Positions 8,792 to 16,284 are shown, counted from the stretch's first letter. The stretch: DNA of 64,000 nucleotides from Pseudomonas antarctica (GCF_001647715.1 NZ_CP015601.1:1-64000); one strand, 5' to 3'. Notes: generated by a model from the sequence alone, not told the origin. Made by a program: numbers and translations.

Positions 8792-8958
8792 AACTTGAAC
8801 AGTTCAAGTTCAGAGGGGGTCAGCATGGCGAAAATTCGGCCATCCAAAGCTAGCGCAATTTCTATGCTTAGCGCCTGCTTTAAATCGGGATCGCCTTTGG
8901 GATCAATGGGCAACCCATCCGGCCCAGTGATCCTGACTTGCGGGTAGCAATCCAGCAT
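8653..8958 (-). pseudogene. hypothetical protein, 3'-truncated at a deletion junction
   Basis: The ATG at 8958 has a good AAGGGAG upstream. The N-terminal about 90 residues read as a normal soluble protein (IEIALALDGRIFAMLTPSEL, FYRDQGRKYGVVATIVSAAD). The frame then enters antisense DndC-like sequence and ends without a natural C-terminus. The junction, near 8684, is the same as for the plus-strand gene, so both genes lost their 3' ends in one event. I do not recognise the family. Confidence 0.5.
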
Positions 8959-8997
8959 CACAATTCTCCCTTAGCGGATGCAAAATTAGCGCCTTTG

Positions 8998-9044
8998 TAC
9001 GCACCTGGCCCGGCTTTTGAGGGCCGGGGCGTGGGCTTACCTAA
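8998..9044 (-). repeat. dispersed GC-rich hairpin element, copy 1
   Basis: A hairpin around GGCCCGGC-N6-GCCGGGGC, bordered by TACGCACCTGG and a TGGGCTTAC-type end. Diverged relatives lie at 14031-14074 and 14536-14584. Each copy is between two minus-strand genes and 30-60 bp upstream of the next start codon. Function unknown. Confidence 0.5.
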
Positions 9045-9160
9045 CTACTTTGACGCTCGTTAAACAGGATGGGGCTCGGAGTGGAGATTAGCGAGCTTAT
9101 ACCTCTTAATGTTTAAGCACTGGGCTTCGACCATGGGTTGTTTTCTTCCTCGCTGAGGAT

Positions 9161-9862
9161 TTAAGGCTTAGGACCACGATCGCTTGGTTTAGGTGCACGC
9201 GCCACTAGCCTATGCTCATCATCTTGCCGATTTAACTGCCAGTTACCGGCAGGCGCTGGTCGGGCTGACGGCTTTGCTGGCTTAGCAGGCACTGAAGGCT
9301 TTACCTGCACATTGCCCGAGTGCAATTTGAGACCAGGACGACTGGCAGGTAGCGGGGTATTCAATCTAGACGTAGCTAAGGCGGTGTCTACATTAGACTT
9401 AGCAGATGTAGGGGCGAATGCTTTCGGGTCCATACTAAATCTTTCAGCCAGAGCGAAAGCCATTCTGTGGCTGATCGCAAGTCTGCCGTTGAGCACCTTA
9501 GATACAGCTGCCTTGTCGCCAATTTCTGGCAAATCCGAACCTGTGAGCTGCTGAGTTTCTATCAAGTCTTTGAGCAGCTGTACTGGAGAAGTTGTGGCTG
9601 TGAAAGATTCGTTGAAGGCCTTGAACTGCTCACCGTCCCGCTCGTAAGCGAGAATAGCGTCCTCGAGCTCGACCAGAATCTGCTCCTCATACTTGTTGAG
9701 GTCATGCCCGTCAGTCAACTCATCAAGCAGCACCGAAGCGCGTGCGTAGTCCGCAGCGTCATTAATTCCGTTGACGAACTGACCGCTCAGCTGCTCGAGA
9801 AGCATTTGGAGATCTACGAGCGCAGCGCGCACGGTCTGCGAATTCTCAAGAACAGTGATCAT
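9161..9862 (-). CDS. higA: HigA-family antitoxin with long C-terminal tail
   Basis: The second gene of a higBA-type pair, ATG at 9862 overlapping the toxin stop by 4 bp. The 233-residue protein has a helical N-terminal region and a HigA-like HTH (about 105-155: LLKDLIETQQLTGSDLPEIG, KAAVSKVLNGRLAISHRMAF, ERFSMDPKAF). An unusual tail of about 75 residues rich in Pro, Lys and Ala follows. Typical HigA proteins are 90-150 residues, so the tail is an added, probably disordered, part. By family it neutralises HigB and represses the operon. Confidence 0.78.
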   Translation of the reverse strand: MITVLENSQTVRAALVDLQMLLEQLSGQFVNGINDAADYARASVLLDELTDGHDLNKYEEQILVELEDAILAYERDGEQFKAFNESFTATTSPVQLLKDLIETQQLTGSDLPEIGDKAAVSKVLNGRLAISHRMAFALAERFSMDPKAFAPTSAKSNVDTALATSRLNTPLPASRPGLKLHSGNVQVKPSVPAKPAKPSARPAPAGNWQLNRQDDEHRLVARAPKPSDRGPKP

Positions 9863-10191
9863 GGTTTGATTCCTCGTTTGTTGCTGGCATACCACTCTGT
9901 AGCCTTGTCGTAGTCAGCATGGGTGTAAATGTGCTTCACATAAAGCTTTTGCCTAACGTAGTTAACGCCTGCAATCAGCCTCAGATTGTTCCCACCAATA
10001 TCAATTACTACCCAACAGTCATCAGCGCGATACTTGAACAGATCGATGGTGTGACCGAATATTTTTTCCAGATCCGCGTAGCTTTTTGGCTCTGCCTCCG
10101 TAAGCAATCTGAGACATCTTCGAAGCCCGCTCTGATCATTCGGGTAGCGTTTCTCGGCATCTTGAAACCGCTGCTTGAGCAATACGTCCAT
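9859..10191 (-). CDS. higB: HigB-family mRNA interferase toxin
   Basis: A 110-residue toxin of the HigB family (RelE-like mRNA interferase acting at the ribosome). The diagnostic block is DDCWVVIDIGGNNLRLIAGV followed by KLYVKHIYTHADYDKA, close to the family pattern WV-F-IGGN-YRLI...V-HIGTH--YD. I chose the ATG at 10191 because AGGA lies 8 bp upstream; an ATG at 10206 is also open. It precedes the antitoxin, the higBA order. Confidence 0.82.
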   Translation of the reverse strand: MDVLLKQRFQDAEKRYPNDQSGLRRCLRLLTEAEPKSYADLEKIFGHTIDLFKYRADDCWVVIDIGGNNLRLIAGVNYVRQKLYVKHIYTHADYDKATEWYASNKRGIKP

Positions 10192-10215
10192 GGACTTTCC
10201 TAACATTTAGGATCA

Positions 10216-10243
10216 AGAATACTCCAGTTGTGTATTTTGACAA
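10216..10243 (-). promoter_or_regulatory. higBA promoter and likely operator
   Basis: On the minus strand TTGTCA (10243-10238) and TATTCT (10221-10216) are separated by 16 bp, a good sigma-70 pair 25 bp before the higB start. A TTGT-N8-ACAA inverted repeat at 10228-10243 covers the -35 box and is a plausible site for autorepression by HigA. Confidence 0.5.
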
Positions 10244-10330
10244 CTCTTATTTTGATCAACGCTCAGCTTTAGACCCGGCGTTAAGGGGACCGGTAGAAAT
10301 AACGGGCAAAATCGCACGCTAAGCATTCGG

Positions 10331-10384
10331 CCAGTGACTGAAGCAACGCGGATCAGGTGCTTGAATTGTCTAGGGAGAAGGGAC
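10331..10384 (-). pseudogene. relic of a tyrosine recombinase 5' end
   Basis: The minus strand reads SLLPRQFKHLIRVAS, nearly the N-terminus of the recombinase at 15622-16284 (SLRPGQFKHLIRVAA), with about three-quarters nucleotide identity over 50 bp. The rest of the gene is missing. It indicates a related recombinase gene, or a recombination end, once lay here. Confidence 0.6.
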
Positions 10385-10502
10385 TGGCGCCGAGGGAGTG
10401 GCGTACGGTATCGATGTCAAGATTGCACGGGAATCGTGCTCGATCCGGAGTGAGTCAGGCCGGGGCCTCCTGACAAAGGTATCAGCAGGCCCCACCTGGT
10501 GA

Positions 10503-10805
10503 TTACGTAAAATCAGAGGATTCCCGGTGGCTGTCCCACCCCCGCCACCATTCGTTGTGCTTCCAGAAATGTTCAGCGTAGGGGTTGGTATCGCTGTCGT
10601 TGCCGGCCGCAGCAGCGGCATAACCCTCGTCGTAGGGGAGCTGCTCGGATACCGACCAGGAATGGATCAACCAACCATCAACCTCACACTTCGCCTTTAT
10701 GGCTTCAAAGCTCTCGCCAGAAACCCTATCGAGCAGCTCTAAGTGAGGGCGGTATGTCGGCCCGTTGGCCTCAGTGCGGGTCAGCTCAAGAGATTGTTTG
10801 ATCAT
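10503..10805 (-). CDS. small hypothetical protein with Rmf-like C-terminus
   Basis: A 100-residue protein from the ATG at 10805. The C-terminus (DTNPYAEHFWKHNEWWRGWD) has the NPY...W..GW pattern seen in ribosome modulation factor and related short proteins; the rest (EAIKAKCEVDGWLIHSW) is not recognised. The similarity is only a short motif, so a ribosome role is a guess. It lies 17 bp downstream of the next gene on the same strand, probably in one operon. Confidence 0.55.
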   Translation of the reverse strand: MIKQSLELTRTEANGPTYRPHLELLDRVSGESFEAIKAKCEVDGWLIHSWSVSEQLPYDEGYAAAAAGNDSDTNPYAEHFWKHNEWWRGWDSHRESSDFT

Positions 10806-10822
10806 TACTCAATGTTTTCCCG

Positions 10823-11116
10823 TTACTTCAAACGCAGTGCATCAGGCGGAGGCAGGTCGCGATAAAGCTGACCGTTACTGAGTTGCAGCGTTACGCAATC
10901 GGGCACCATCGTTACGATGATGCCGGGGCCGTCGAGCTGGCCCTCGGGGATGTCCCAGCCCTCAATGGTGCTGGGCATAAGCTCGTACAGTTCATCGGTC
11001 TTCAAGTCGCGCAGAACCCACGTTTTGTTGCCGGTCATGCCTTTATTGCTGACCACGTGAAGCTCAGTTCGCAAACCCTGCGGGAGCTGCGGCAACTGAT
11101 CGGTTTTATCACTCAT
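10823..11116 (-). CDS. hypothetical protein
   Basis: A 97-residue protein from the ATG at 11116, preceded by AAGGAACG. It is beta-rich (TWVLRDLKTDELYELMPSTI, GIIVTMVPDCVTLQL) and ends with a Pro-rich segment. I do not recognise a family. It is closely followed by the Rmf-motif gene, and the pair is likely co-transcribed. A GGCCC-TTTC-GGGCC hairpin about 50 bp upstream could end transcription from the Sel1 gene. Confidence 0.5.
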   Translation of the reverse strand: MSDKTDQLPQLPQGLRTELHVVSNKGMTGNKTWVLRDLKTDELYELMPSTIEGWDIPEGQLDGPGIIVTMVPDCVTLQLSNGQLYRDLPPPDALRLK

Positions 11117-11200
11117 TGGCTCGTTCCTTTGTTGGACGCGAAACCCGCATCCTGATACCGACAAAGGCCCTTTCGGGCCGGTTGTGCGCAGCGTTTTCCG

Positions 11201-11320
11201 TCAACTGAGTGGCTTGTTGGTAGAGCTGGTTTTCCAGCCCTTCCAGTTGAACCGGATGGTTCCCACCAAAGGAAACATCACGACAAAGGCGATGAAGGCA
11301 AACAAGCCCCTGGCAGGCAT
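11201..11320 (-). CDS. possible 39-residue membrane peptide
   Basis: Directly after the Sel1 gene, in the same frame, an open stretch reads MPARGLFAFIAFVVMFPLV followed by a basic, Trp-containing tail (NWKGWKTSS). One hydrophobic span with positive residues on one side fits a small membrane protein. The frame is open from the Sel1 stop without another stop, so it could also be the lost end of a longer Sel1 protein. There is no clear ribosome site before the ATG at 11320. Confidence 0.35.
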   Translation of the reverse strand: MPARGLFAFIAFVVMFPLVGTIRFNWKGWKTSSTNKPLS

Positions 11321-11356
11321 CCCATAAAACCAGCCAGCCGTGGCAAGACCGCCTAA

Positions 11357-12235
11357 TCAGCCCTTCAACACCCCCGCATCATTCGGACACGTCGGCTCAG
11401 GCGTGGTCTCGAACAACTCCTTGACCCAGCGCTCGGCGGCGGTGTACCAGGCAACGCTGGAATACGCGATCTGTTTCTGTGCCTCTTCCGATCCATTGGC
11501 CGCGGCTTTGCGCAACCAGAGCTGTCGCTGCTTTTGATCCAAGGGGATATCCCCTTGCCCAAATCCGTACGCGTAGCTCAGCGCGTACTGTGCGGGGGCA
11601 TAGTTATGTTGGGCCGACTGGCATAGCCAATATCCGGCTTTGCGATCGTCGCTGCTGTAGCGCGCGTCCCATTCATCGAGTTGCCCACCAGCCAAGGCGA
11701 AGGAGTCCTCGACGCCTCGGTCGGCGCTCCAATAGAGCTTGCTTAAAGCGAACTGGGCTTCAGCATTGCCATTTTCGGCCGCCATTTCGTAAAAGTACAT
11801 GGCGCTTTTCACGTCCTGCTTGACGCCGGTTCCCTTTAAATAGCTGGCGGCAAGCTCCATTTTCGCCAGATCCAGACCGTGCTTGGTGGCGAGCCTCAGA
11901 TACTTAATCATTTTCTTATGGTCGGGTTCGCCTAACAGGCCATCACGGTAAATGATCGCGATCTCGAAGGCCGCGCGGTCGTTGCCCAGCTCCGCAGCCA
12001 TGCCATACCAGCGTATGGCGCCGGGATAATCCTGTCGGATGTAATAGGTGTAGCCCAGATTAAAAGCTGCGGAAATATCGCCTTCCTCGGCCTTTTTGGT
12101 CAGCGCAATTTCCTGCTCATAGCCATCGGCAGCCTCGACCGTGAAAGGCAGTGCGTCGTCGGCTTGAACCGCATGCGCGGTCAGGGAAGTGAAGCCGAGA
12201 GTCACATAGAGCAACCAGCGTGGATAGCTTGTCAT
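11357..12235 (-). CDS. secreted Sel1-repeat protein
   Basis: A 292-residue protein with a Sec signal peptide (RWLLYVTLGFTSLTAHAVQA, cleavage near AVQA) and about five Sel1-like repeats from residue 55 on. Examples are SAAFNLGYTYYIRQDYPGAI, LAKMELAASYLKGTGVKQDV and APAQYALSYAYGFGQGDIPL. Sel1 proteins are solenoid scaffolds for protein-protein contacts in the periplasm or at surfaces. The ATG at 12235 is the start because it places the signal peptide at the N-terminus. No partner gene is obvious. The C-terminus ends TCPNDAGVLKG without an anchor. Confidence 0.8.
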   Translation of the reverse strand: MTSYPRWLLYVTLGFTSLTAHAVQADDALPFTVEAADGYEQEIALTKKAEEGDISAAFNLGYTYYIRQDYPGAIRWYGMAAELGNDRAAFEIAIIYRDGLLGEPDHKKMIKYLRLATKHGLDLAKMELAASYLKGTGVKQDVKSAMYFYEMAAENGNAEAQFALSKLYWSADRGVEDSFALAGGQLDEWDARYSSDDRKAGYWLCQSAQHNYAPAQYALSYAYGFGQGDIPLDQKQRQLWLRKAAANGSEEAQKQIAYSSVAWYTAAERWVKELFETTPEPTCPNDAGVLKG

Positions 12236-12481
12236 AAGCAACGTCCTTGTAAAGGTGGGTACCACGGCGGAGTCGTGATCAGTTCCCGATCATTCTGCAC
12301 ATATCGGGCAAAAAGAAGTCGATTATAGTTTTCACCGCTGTTTCGTCGTCGCATCAAGGTTCGAGATGTTGAGCAGCGCAGCGGAGGCTGGTTGTGCATA
12401 TCGATGAGAGCGACACCGAGGTTTTGCGCCTGCGGCTTTGTGACGGCTAGAGCTCGGGGTAAAGCGGTCGATTTTTCCGTG

Positions 12482-12997
12482 CTATTTAATCTTGCTGCTC
12501 TGGACCTCGACCGAGGCAAGAAGCTCGCATAACACGCGATCTAGGTGCGGCGCGAGCTTCAGCACATCAGTATCTATGGCTTGGGTGGAATTTGCTTCAT
12601 AAGGGTATCGAGTGCCGACAAACAACTTCGAACACAACATGATCCAATTCTCTAGCGGAAAACCAGGGGACAACCGATCCGAGGTTGCACGCAATTGGTT
12701 GGCCAAATCCACCGGAATGGCTTTGTAGAGTTCAAACAGATCATGCCTGTTCCCAGGCAATCCGATAGCCAATCGGAGGTGCCCTTCAGGCTCGTCCTCA
12801 GTCCTCGGAGAACGAGGGTCTGCCTCTACGAGAAATGACTTAAGGTACAGTTCCGACGCGAGAGCTGAGGTCATCGCTGCTGGCCAATACAGAGCTACTT
12901 CACCATTAGAAGCACTCTGTTCAAGCAGCAGAGAAGCCCTCAAAAAAGTACGTGCTTCCTCTATCACCCAAGAGCTAGGCAGAGACTCGTAATCCAT
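12482..12997 (-). CDS. HEPN-like protein, putative
   Basis: A 171-residue, largely helical protein; the ATG at 12997 has AGGA about 10 bp upstream. The middle (TSALASELYLKSFLVEADP ... NRHDLFELYKAIP) follows the HEPN layout of a long helix with A..LA.EL.LKS then an H-[DE]-L-F-x-L-Y helix. I do not see a clean RX4-6H catalytic motif, so ribonuclease activity is uncertain. It sits 10 bp after a Cys-His-Asp protein gene, and the two may work as a pair. Family assignment is from pattern only. Confidence 0.5.
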   Translation of the reverse strand: MDYESLPSSWVIEEARTFLRASLLLEQSASNGEVALYWPAAMTSALASELYLKSFLVEADPRSPRTEDEPEGHLRLAIGLPGNRHDLFELYKAIPVDLANQLRATSDRLSPGFPLENWIMLCSKLFVGTRYPYEANSTQAIDTDVLKLAPHLDRVLCELLASVEVQSSKIK

Positions 12998-13007
12998 TTC
13001 TTTTTTC

Positions 13008-13466
13008 CTACTCAATCCGGCTGAAGATCAGGCCTGCTTTCTTGGCCTCTTCGCGGCAAGCCCTGTAACCATCCGAGGGATACGCAGTCCACTGGGAGGG
13101 CGCGCAAAACCCCTGACGCCGGTCCACGGATCGAAACTGCGCATGCCAGCCATCGCTACGGTCGAAAACCCAGTCGACTAGCCCGGTAGCCTGAAACTGG
13201 TCGTATGTGACGTCGATGATGAAATCTCCCACCTCAAACCATGCGTGGGTTGCACCTTTTCTCAGCTTTGGGTGGCGAATGCCGCAAACGTACTCACCCT
13301 CATATTGGAGCGTTTCCCAAACGACGCGACCTACGATGTCAGAAGCGACACCGCATGCGCCTGAAGGAAATCCGTTGAAGGTTGAACCCTTGGCATCAAC
13401 TAGGCTCATGAGCCCGACCCGGCATGCTAGGGCCACCTTTTCAAGCTCCATCCTGATCGTTGTCAT
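13008..13466 (-). CDS. papain/transglutaminase-like protein, putative
   Basis: A 152-residue protein from the ATG at 13466 with AGGA upstream. Cys38 (SGACGVASD), His74 (ATHAWFEV) and Asp85 (FIIDVTYDQF) have the spacing of a Cys-His-Asp triad in papain or transglutaminase-like folds: Cys at a helix start, His and Asp on adjacent strands. The function could be peptidase, deamidase or acyltransferase. It is upstream of the HEPN-like gene by 10 bp, so an operon is likely. Confidence 0.6.
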   Translation of the reverse strand: MTTIRMELEKVALACRVGLMSLVDAKGSTFNGFPSGACGVASDIVGRVVWETLQYEGEYVCGIRHPKLRKGATHAWFEVGDFIIDVTYDQFQATGLVDWVFDRSDGWHAQFRSVDRRQGFCAPSQWTAYPSDGYRACREEAKKAGLIFSRIE

Positions 13467-13476
13467 AATCGAATTC

Positions 13477-13986
13477 CTACATAAACACGGTGTCAGTGAG
13501 GGTCTTGCTTCCATCGGCGCCGATGGTGGTCATCCGCATCCGTGCCCCCTCGCCACCGCGCAATTCAAACCCTTCGGGTGGATCGATCAGAAACCCGGCT
13601 GTGCGGGTGCTTGGGTCGCCAAGACCGTAGACCGGATTTTCACCTTCGGCGCTGGGCGTCACATTGCCAAAGCACGGCAACACCGCCTCAATTTCTTCAG
13701 GGGTCAGCGGCAGGTACATGTTATTGGCGTGCTGCACCAGTTCACCGTTGCAGTGCCGCAGCAGGTAAATATCAGACCCGAAAATGCCTTGGCGGCTGCG
13801 GATCTGCACAACGTAGCCGATCAGATTTACCAGTGGTGCAGGGCCTGGGCCAGTCCGCACGTATTGACCGAACACCGGCAATTGATCCTGGGCACCGGCA
13901 AACATGGTTGTGGCCCGCTCTTCCCAGTCAGCCGATTGAAGTACACGGGAGAACACCTCTTGATAATCTGGCTTTGCGCGATCCAT
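13477..13986 (-). CDS. hypothetical protein
   Basis: A 169-residue soluble protein starting at the ATG at 13986, where GCAGGAAAAAAC gives a good ribosome site. The N-terminus is helical (EVFSRVLQSADWEERATTMF); the middle is beta-rich (APLVNLIGYVVQIRSRQGIF, DIYLLRHCNGELV). I do not recognise the family. It lies just upstream of the Cys-His-Asp protein gene, and a dispersed hairpin element lies 45 bp before its start. Confidence 0.5.
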   Translation of the reverse strand: MDRAKPDYQEVFSRVLQSADWEERATTMFAGAQDQLPVFGQYVRTGPGPAPLVNLIGYVVQIRSRQGIFGSDIYLLRHCNGELVQHANNMYLPLTPEEIEAVLPCFGNVTPSAEGENPVYGLGDPSTRTAGFLIDPPEGFELRGGEGARMRMTTIGADGSKTLTDTVFM

Positions 13987-14030
13987 GTTTTTTCCTGCTC
14001 GATCATGAGGGCCGAAAGTGGCCCTGCTCC

Positions 14031-14074
14031 TACTGCCTCGGCCCGGCATTGCTGGGCTTGGGAGTACCTGGGCG
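14031..14074 (-). repeat. dispersed GC-rich hairpin element, copy 2
   Basis: GCCCGGC-ATT-GCTGGGC hairpin followed by TTGGGAGTACCTGGGCG. It shares the outer sequence with the copy at 14536-14584 and lies between two minus-strand genes. Confidence 0.5.
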
Positions 14075-14079
14075 AATTC

Positions 14080-14493
14080 CTAGGACTTCGCACTGGTTGT
14101 GTAGCCCATGAACCGAGCAGCTGCTTTCAGCCTCTCGATGAAGGCTTGAATGTCCACATCGTCTTTGCCAACGGGCCAACGTGTATTTGCTATGTAGTTA
14201 GCGACCGCATCCAAAATAAGCTCCCGTACCTCGGTATCACCCCAGCCGTAAGAAGCCAGCTTTCCCCGTTGCAGCGGGTACAGTGAAAGGATATTGCTCA
14301 ACTCATCAGTGGACAGCTGAATCCCCGACTGTTCAGAGACGTAACCGACAGCGCCCGAAAGAGCTGACTCATTTGGAACCGCTGAAGCGTTAGCCAAGGC
14401 AAACTCCATACGGGCTTTTTGTGAGTCCATGTAGCCTTCCAATAGCCAATCTTCGGACTTCACAGCGAATTTAGCCGGTTCAAGTACCCACAT
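14080..14493 (-). CDS. hypothetical protein
   Basis: A 137-residue protein from the ATG at 14493, with GAGG upstream. It is helical and soluble, with PLQRGKLASYGWGDTEVREL and a C-terminal DVDIQAFIERLKAAARFMGY. No catalytic motif is seen and the family is not recognised. Hairpin elements lie on both sides of the gene, an arrangement like that of a gene cassette. Confidence 0.5.
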   Translation of the reverse strand: MWVLEPAKFAVKSEDWLLEGYMDSQKARMEFALANASAVPNESALSGAVGYVSEQSGIQLSTDELSNILSLYPLQRGKLASYGWGDTEVRELILDAVANYIANTRWPVGKDDVDIQAFIERLKAAARFMGYTTSAKS

Positions 14494-14535
14494 TGAGAAA
14501 AGCCTCATCCTGCGAACGCAAAACCACGTCGCTTC

Positions 14536-14584
14536 TACGCACTTGGCCCCACGTTCGACGGCGGGGCTTGGGTGTACTTGGGCG
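14536..14584 (-). repeat. dispersed GC-rich hairpin element, copy 3
   Basis: TACGCACTTGGCCCC ... GGGGCTTGGGTGTACTTGGGCG. It matches copies at 8998-9044 and 14031-14074 in the outer parts, while the loop differs. It lies 43 bp before a start codon. Confidence 0.5.
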
Positions 14585-14611
14585 TTTTCCTTGAACGGTT
14601 GAAGCTCCAAC

Positions 14612-14920
14612 TTACTTATCGTAAGCAGCCATTGCGGAGGCGGGGAATGCGACGTTATGCGCGAGGTCACAGATGTAGCGCTTCCACTCCTGCCAACAGG
14701 GTGTACCTCCGTCAGCCTGGATAATAAGTTCTGCTTCGTGGTGACAAGCCTTGCCGTCAATGCTGCCCTTATGGACGTGAAGGGCTTTCAAACGCTCACC
14801 ATCTGGACGAAAATTGTCAAAGACAACAGCTGCTTTGCTAGCGTCTTGAATGCGCTCGTTGCATACATCACAAAACAGGATCGGGCAGCTTTGACCGTCG
14901 ACCATTTGAATCTCAATCAT
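14612..14920 (-). CDS. small cysteine-rich hypothetical protein
   Basis: A 102-residue protein from the ATG at 14920 (upstream GGGGAG). It starts with strands leading into FCDVCNERIQDASKAAVVF, a CX2C knuckle, with further His and Cys in HVHKGSIDGKACHHE and a final Cys in RYICDLAH. This looks like a small zinc-binding fold. The function is unknown; it lies 15 bp downstream of the PemK-like toxin gene. Confidence 0.5.
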   Translation of the reverse strand: MIEIQMVDGQSCPILFCDVCNERIQDASKAAVVFDNFRPDGERLKALHVHKGSIDGKACHHEAELIIQADGGTPCWQEWKRYICDLAHNVAFPASAMAAYDK

Positions 14921-14935
14921 CGTATTTCTCCCCTG

Positions 14936-15283
14936 CTACTCAATCAGTACTTGAATGCGAGCCAGTACGTCGTCCATCACCACCTCGGGGACCGACTCCA
15001 CGCGCTTACCGCTTCGAGCTTCAAGGTCAACGGTGCGGATTTGATTGCACAGCACCACGCCTTGCGTCTCGGTGCCTGAACCGCTCAGTGGCACGGCAAA
15101 ACCGGCGTAACGGGCAAAGTCACCGCCTTGAGTGATGGGCGCAATCAGGACCAAGCCCGAGACGTTAAAGGCCGAAGGCGAAATGACCAACGCCGGACGA
15201 AAATCGCCTTGCTGCTCACGGCCAGCGGTGGGGTTCAGATTCAGACGCACAATGTCGCCACGGTTGAATTTTGCACGCCTCAC
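14936..15283 (-). CDS. PemK/MazF-family toxin (ChpB-like)
   Basis: A 115-residue endoribonuclease toxin of the MazF/PemK superfamily. The features are FNRGDIVRLNLNPTAGREQQ (6-25), RPALVISPSAFN, the APITQGG block, and VVLCNQIRTVDLEAR with the conserved DQI/NQIRT-D-R signature. Members cleave mRNA at short sites. It overlaps the antitoxin gene by 4 bp. Confidence 0.88.
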   Translation of the reverse strand: MRRAKFNRGDIVRLNLNPTAGREQQGDFRPALVISPSAFNVSGLVLIAPITQGGDFARYAGFAVPLSGSGTETQGVVLCNQIRTVDLEARSGKRVESVPEVVMDDVLARIQVLIE

Positions 15284-15534
15284 GCTTCACGCCCTACGGC
15301 TGGCATGGCATCCCAATCGGCCATCTCGGCAGGCTCCGGGGCGGTCAAATCGCACTGCGCCATCAGCTCGGCCAGCGCATAATGCGGCTTGGCTTTCGCA
15401 GGCTTGAGAGTCATTACCTCGGCGGACACATCGAGTTTCAGTACATCGCCGCTGACCAGATTCATCATCTTGAGCACGGTTGCCGGCAGGCGTATCGCCG
15501 CGCTATTGCCCCACTGTTGAACTTTGACGTCCAT
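15280..15534 (-). CDS. PemI/MazE-family antitoxin (ChpS-like)
   Basis: An 84-residue antitoxin with an AbrB/SpoVT-like N-terminal DNA-binding domain (VKVQQWGNSAAIRLPATVLK) and a toxin-binding tail (ALAELMAQCDLTAPEPAEMA). The ATG at 15534 follows AGGAGG at 5-nt spacing. A GTG two codons upstream would sit too close to this site. It binds and neutralises the downstream toxin and, by family, represses its own promoter. Confidence 0.88.
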   Translation of the reverse strand: MDVKVQQWGNSAAIRLPATVLKMMNLVSGDVLKLDVSAEVMTLKPAKAKPHYALAELMAQCDLTAPEPAEMADWDAMPAVGREA

Positions 15535-15557
15535 AATCACCTCCTAAAAGTAGTCTC

Positions 15558-15616
15558 ATTGTAGATACGGAAATAGTAAGTGGCAAGCATATATGTATAA
15601 ACATAGTATCTACAAT
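15558..15616 (-). promoter_or_regulatory. pemIK operator: 11-bp inverted repeats
   Basis: ATTGTAGATAC (15558-15568) and GTATCTACAAT (15606-15616) are perfect 11-bp inverted repeats 37 bp apart in the AT-rich leader of the toxin-antitoxin operon. This is the expected position for antitoxin binding, and the promoter probably lies between the arms. Confidence 0.6.
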
Positions 15617-15621
15617 GCAGC

Positions 15622-16284
15622 TTAAAAAGCTCGCCGTATAGTTGCCTGATCTACCGTGAGGTAAGGCTTGCTATGGTCAAGATCGGCGTGGCCTAGAATC
15701 ATCTGCACTGTTTCTACATCGCCGGTCGCGGCCAGCACCTTCGCTGCAAGCGAGCGGCGCCCGCTGTGCGATGAACCCTGCTTTATCCCCGCCTGCCGGT
15801 AAAGCCTGCTAATAGCCTGTTGTAGCGAATCACACGCCCTGTATACCTCTGGCCCGCTATCCAACTGACGATATTTGAACGCAAGTTCGAAGGCTTGCCC
15901 TTTGTGGCTCAGAACAAGCTTCGAACCTGGACGCATGCCTCGATACTCATCGGCGCCGGTGTAACCCCAACGGCGAGCCATACGTACCTCAAACCAGCGC
16001 TCAAGGGATTGAAGGCATTTAGGGTGCGTGAGGTAAATGTTCCGGGCGCGACAGCCCTTCGTGATGGACGACGACAGATACACCTCTGGTCGCACCGCTC
16101 CGCTTGGGTAAAGCACGTCTGAGACTTCGACCTGGGCAAGTTCGGTGACACGAATGCCAGTCGTGTGCGTTACCCATAGCAGCATCACGTCACGCTCAGG
16201 ATTTCGCCCGGTAACTGCTGCAACGCGAATGAGGTGTTTGAATTGACCAGGGCGAAGAGATGTTGCGCGGCGAATATCGGTCAT
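15622..16284 (-). CDS. tyrosine recombinase, catalytic domain only
   Basis: A 220-residue tyrosine recombinase with all catalytic residues: Arg45 (TTGIRVTELAQ), Lys region about 76, His173/Arg176 (HSGRR), His199 (LGHADLDHS) and Tyr208 (KPYLTV). It lacks the N-terminal core-binding or arm-binding domain of usual integrases (300-400 residues). Such short forms occur on Pseudomonas plasmids and may act in resolution or cassette exchange. A relic of a related gene's 5' end lies at 10331-10384. Confidence 0.8.
   Translation of the reverse strand: MTDIRRATSLRPGQFKHLIRVAAVTGRNPERDVMLLWVTHTTGIRVTELAQVEVSDVLYPSGAVRPEVYLSSSITKGCRARNIYLTHPKCLQSLERWFEVRMARRWGYTGADEYRGMRPGSKLVLSHKGQAFELAFKYRQLDSGPEVYRACDSLQQAISRLYRQAGIKQGSSHSGRRSLAAKVLAATGDVETVQMILGHADLDHSKPYLTVDQATIRRAF

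Noticed and set aside
13207..14286. 359-codon plus-strand open frame
   Set aside because: It covers several well-started minus-strand genes and has a shadow-type composition (many Ser, His, Cys, Pro).
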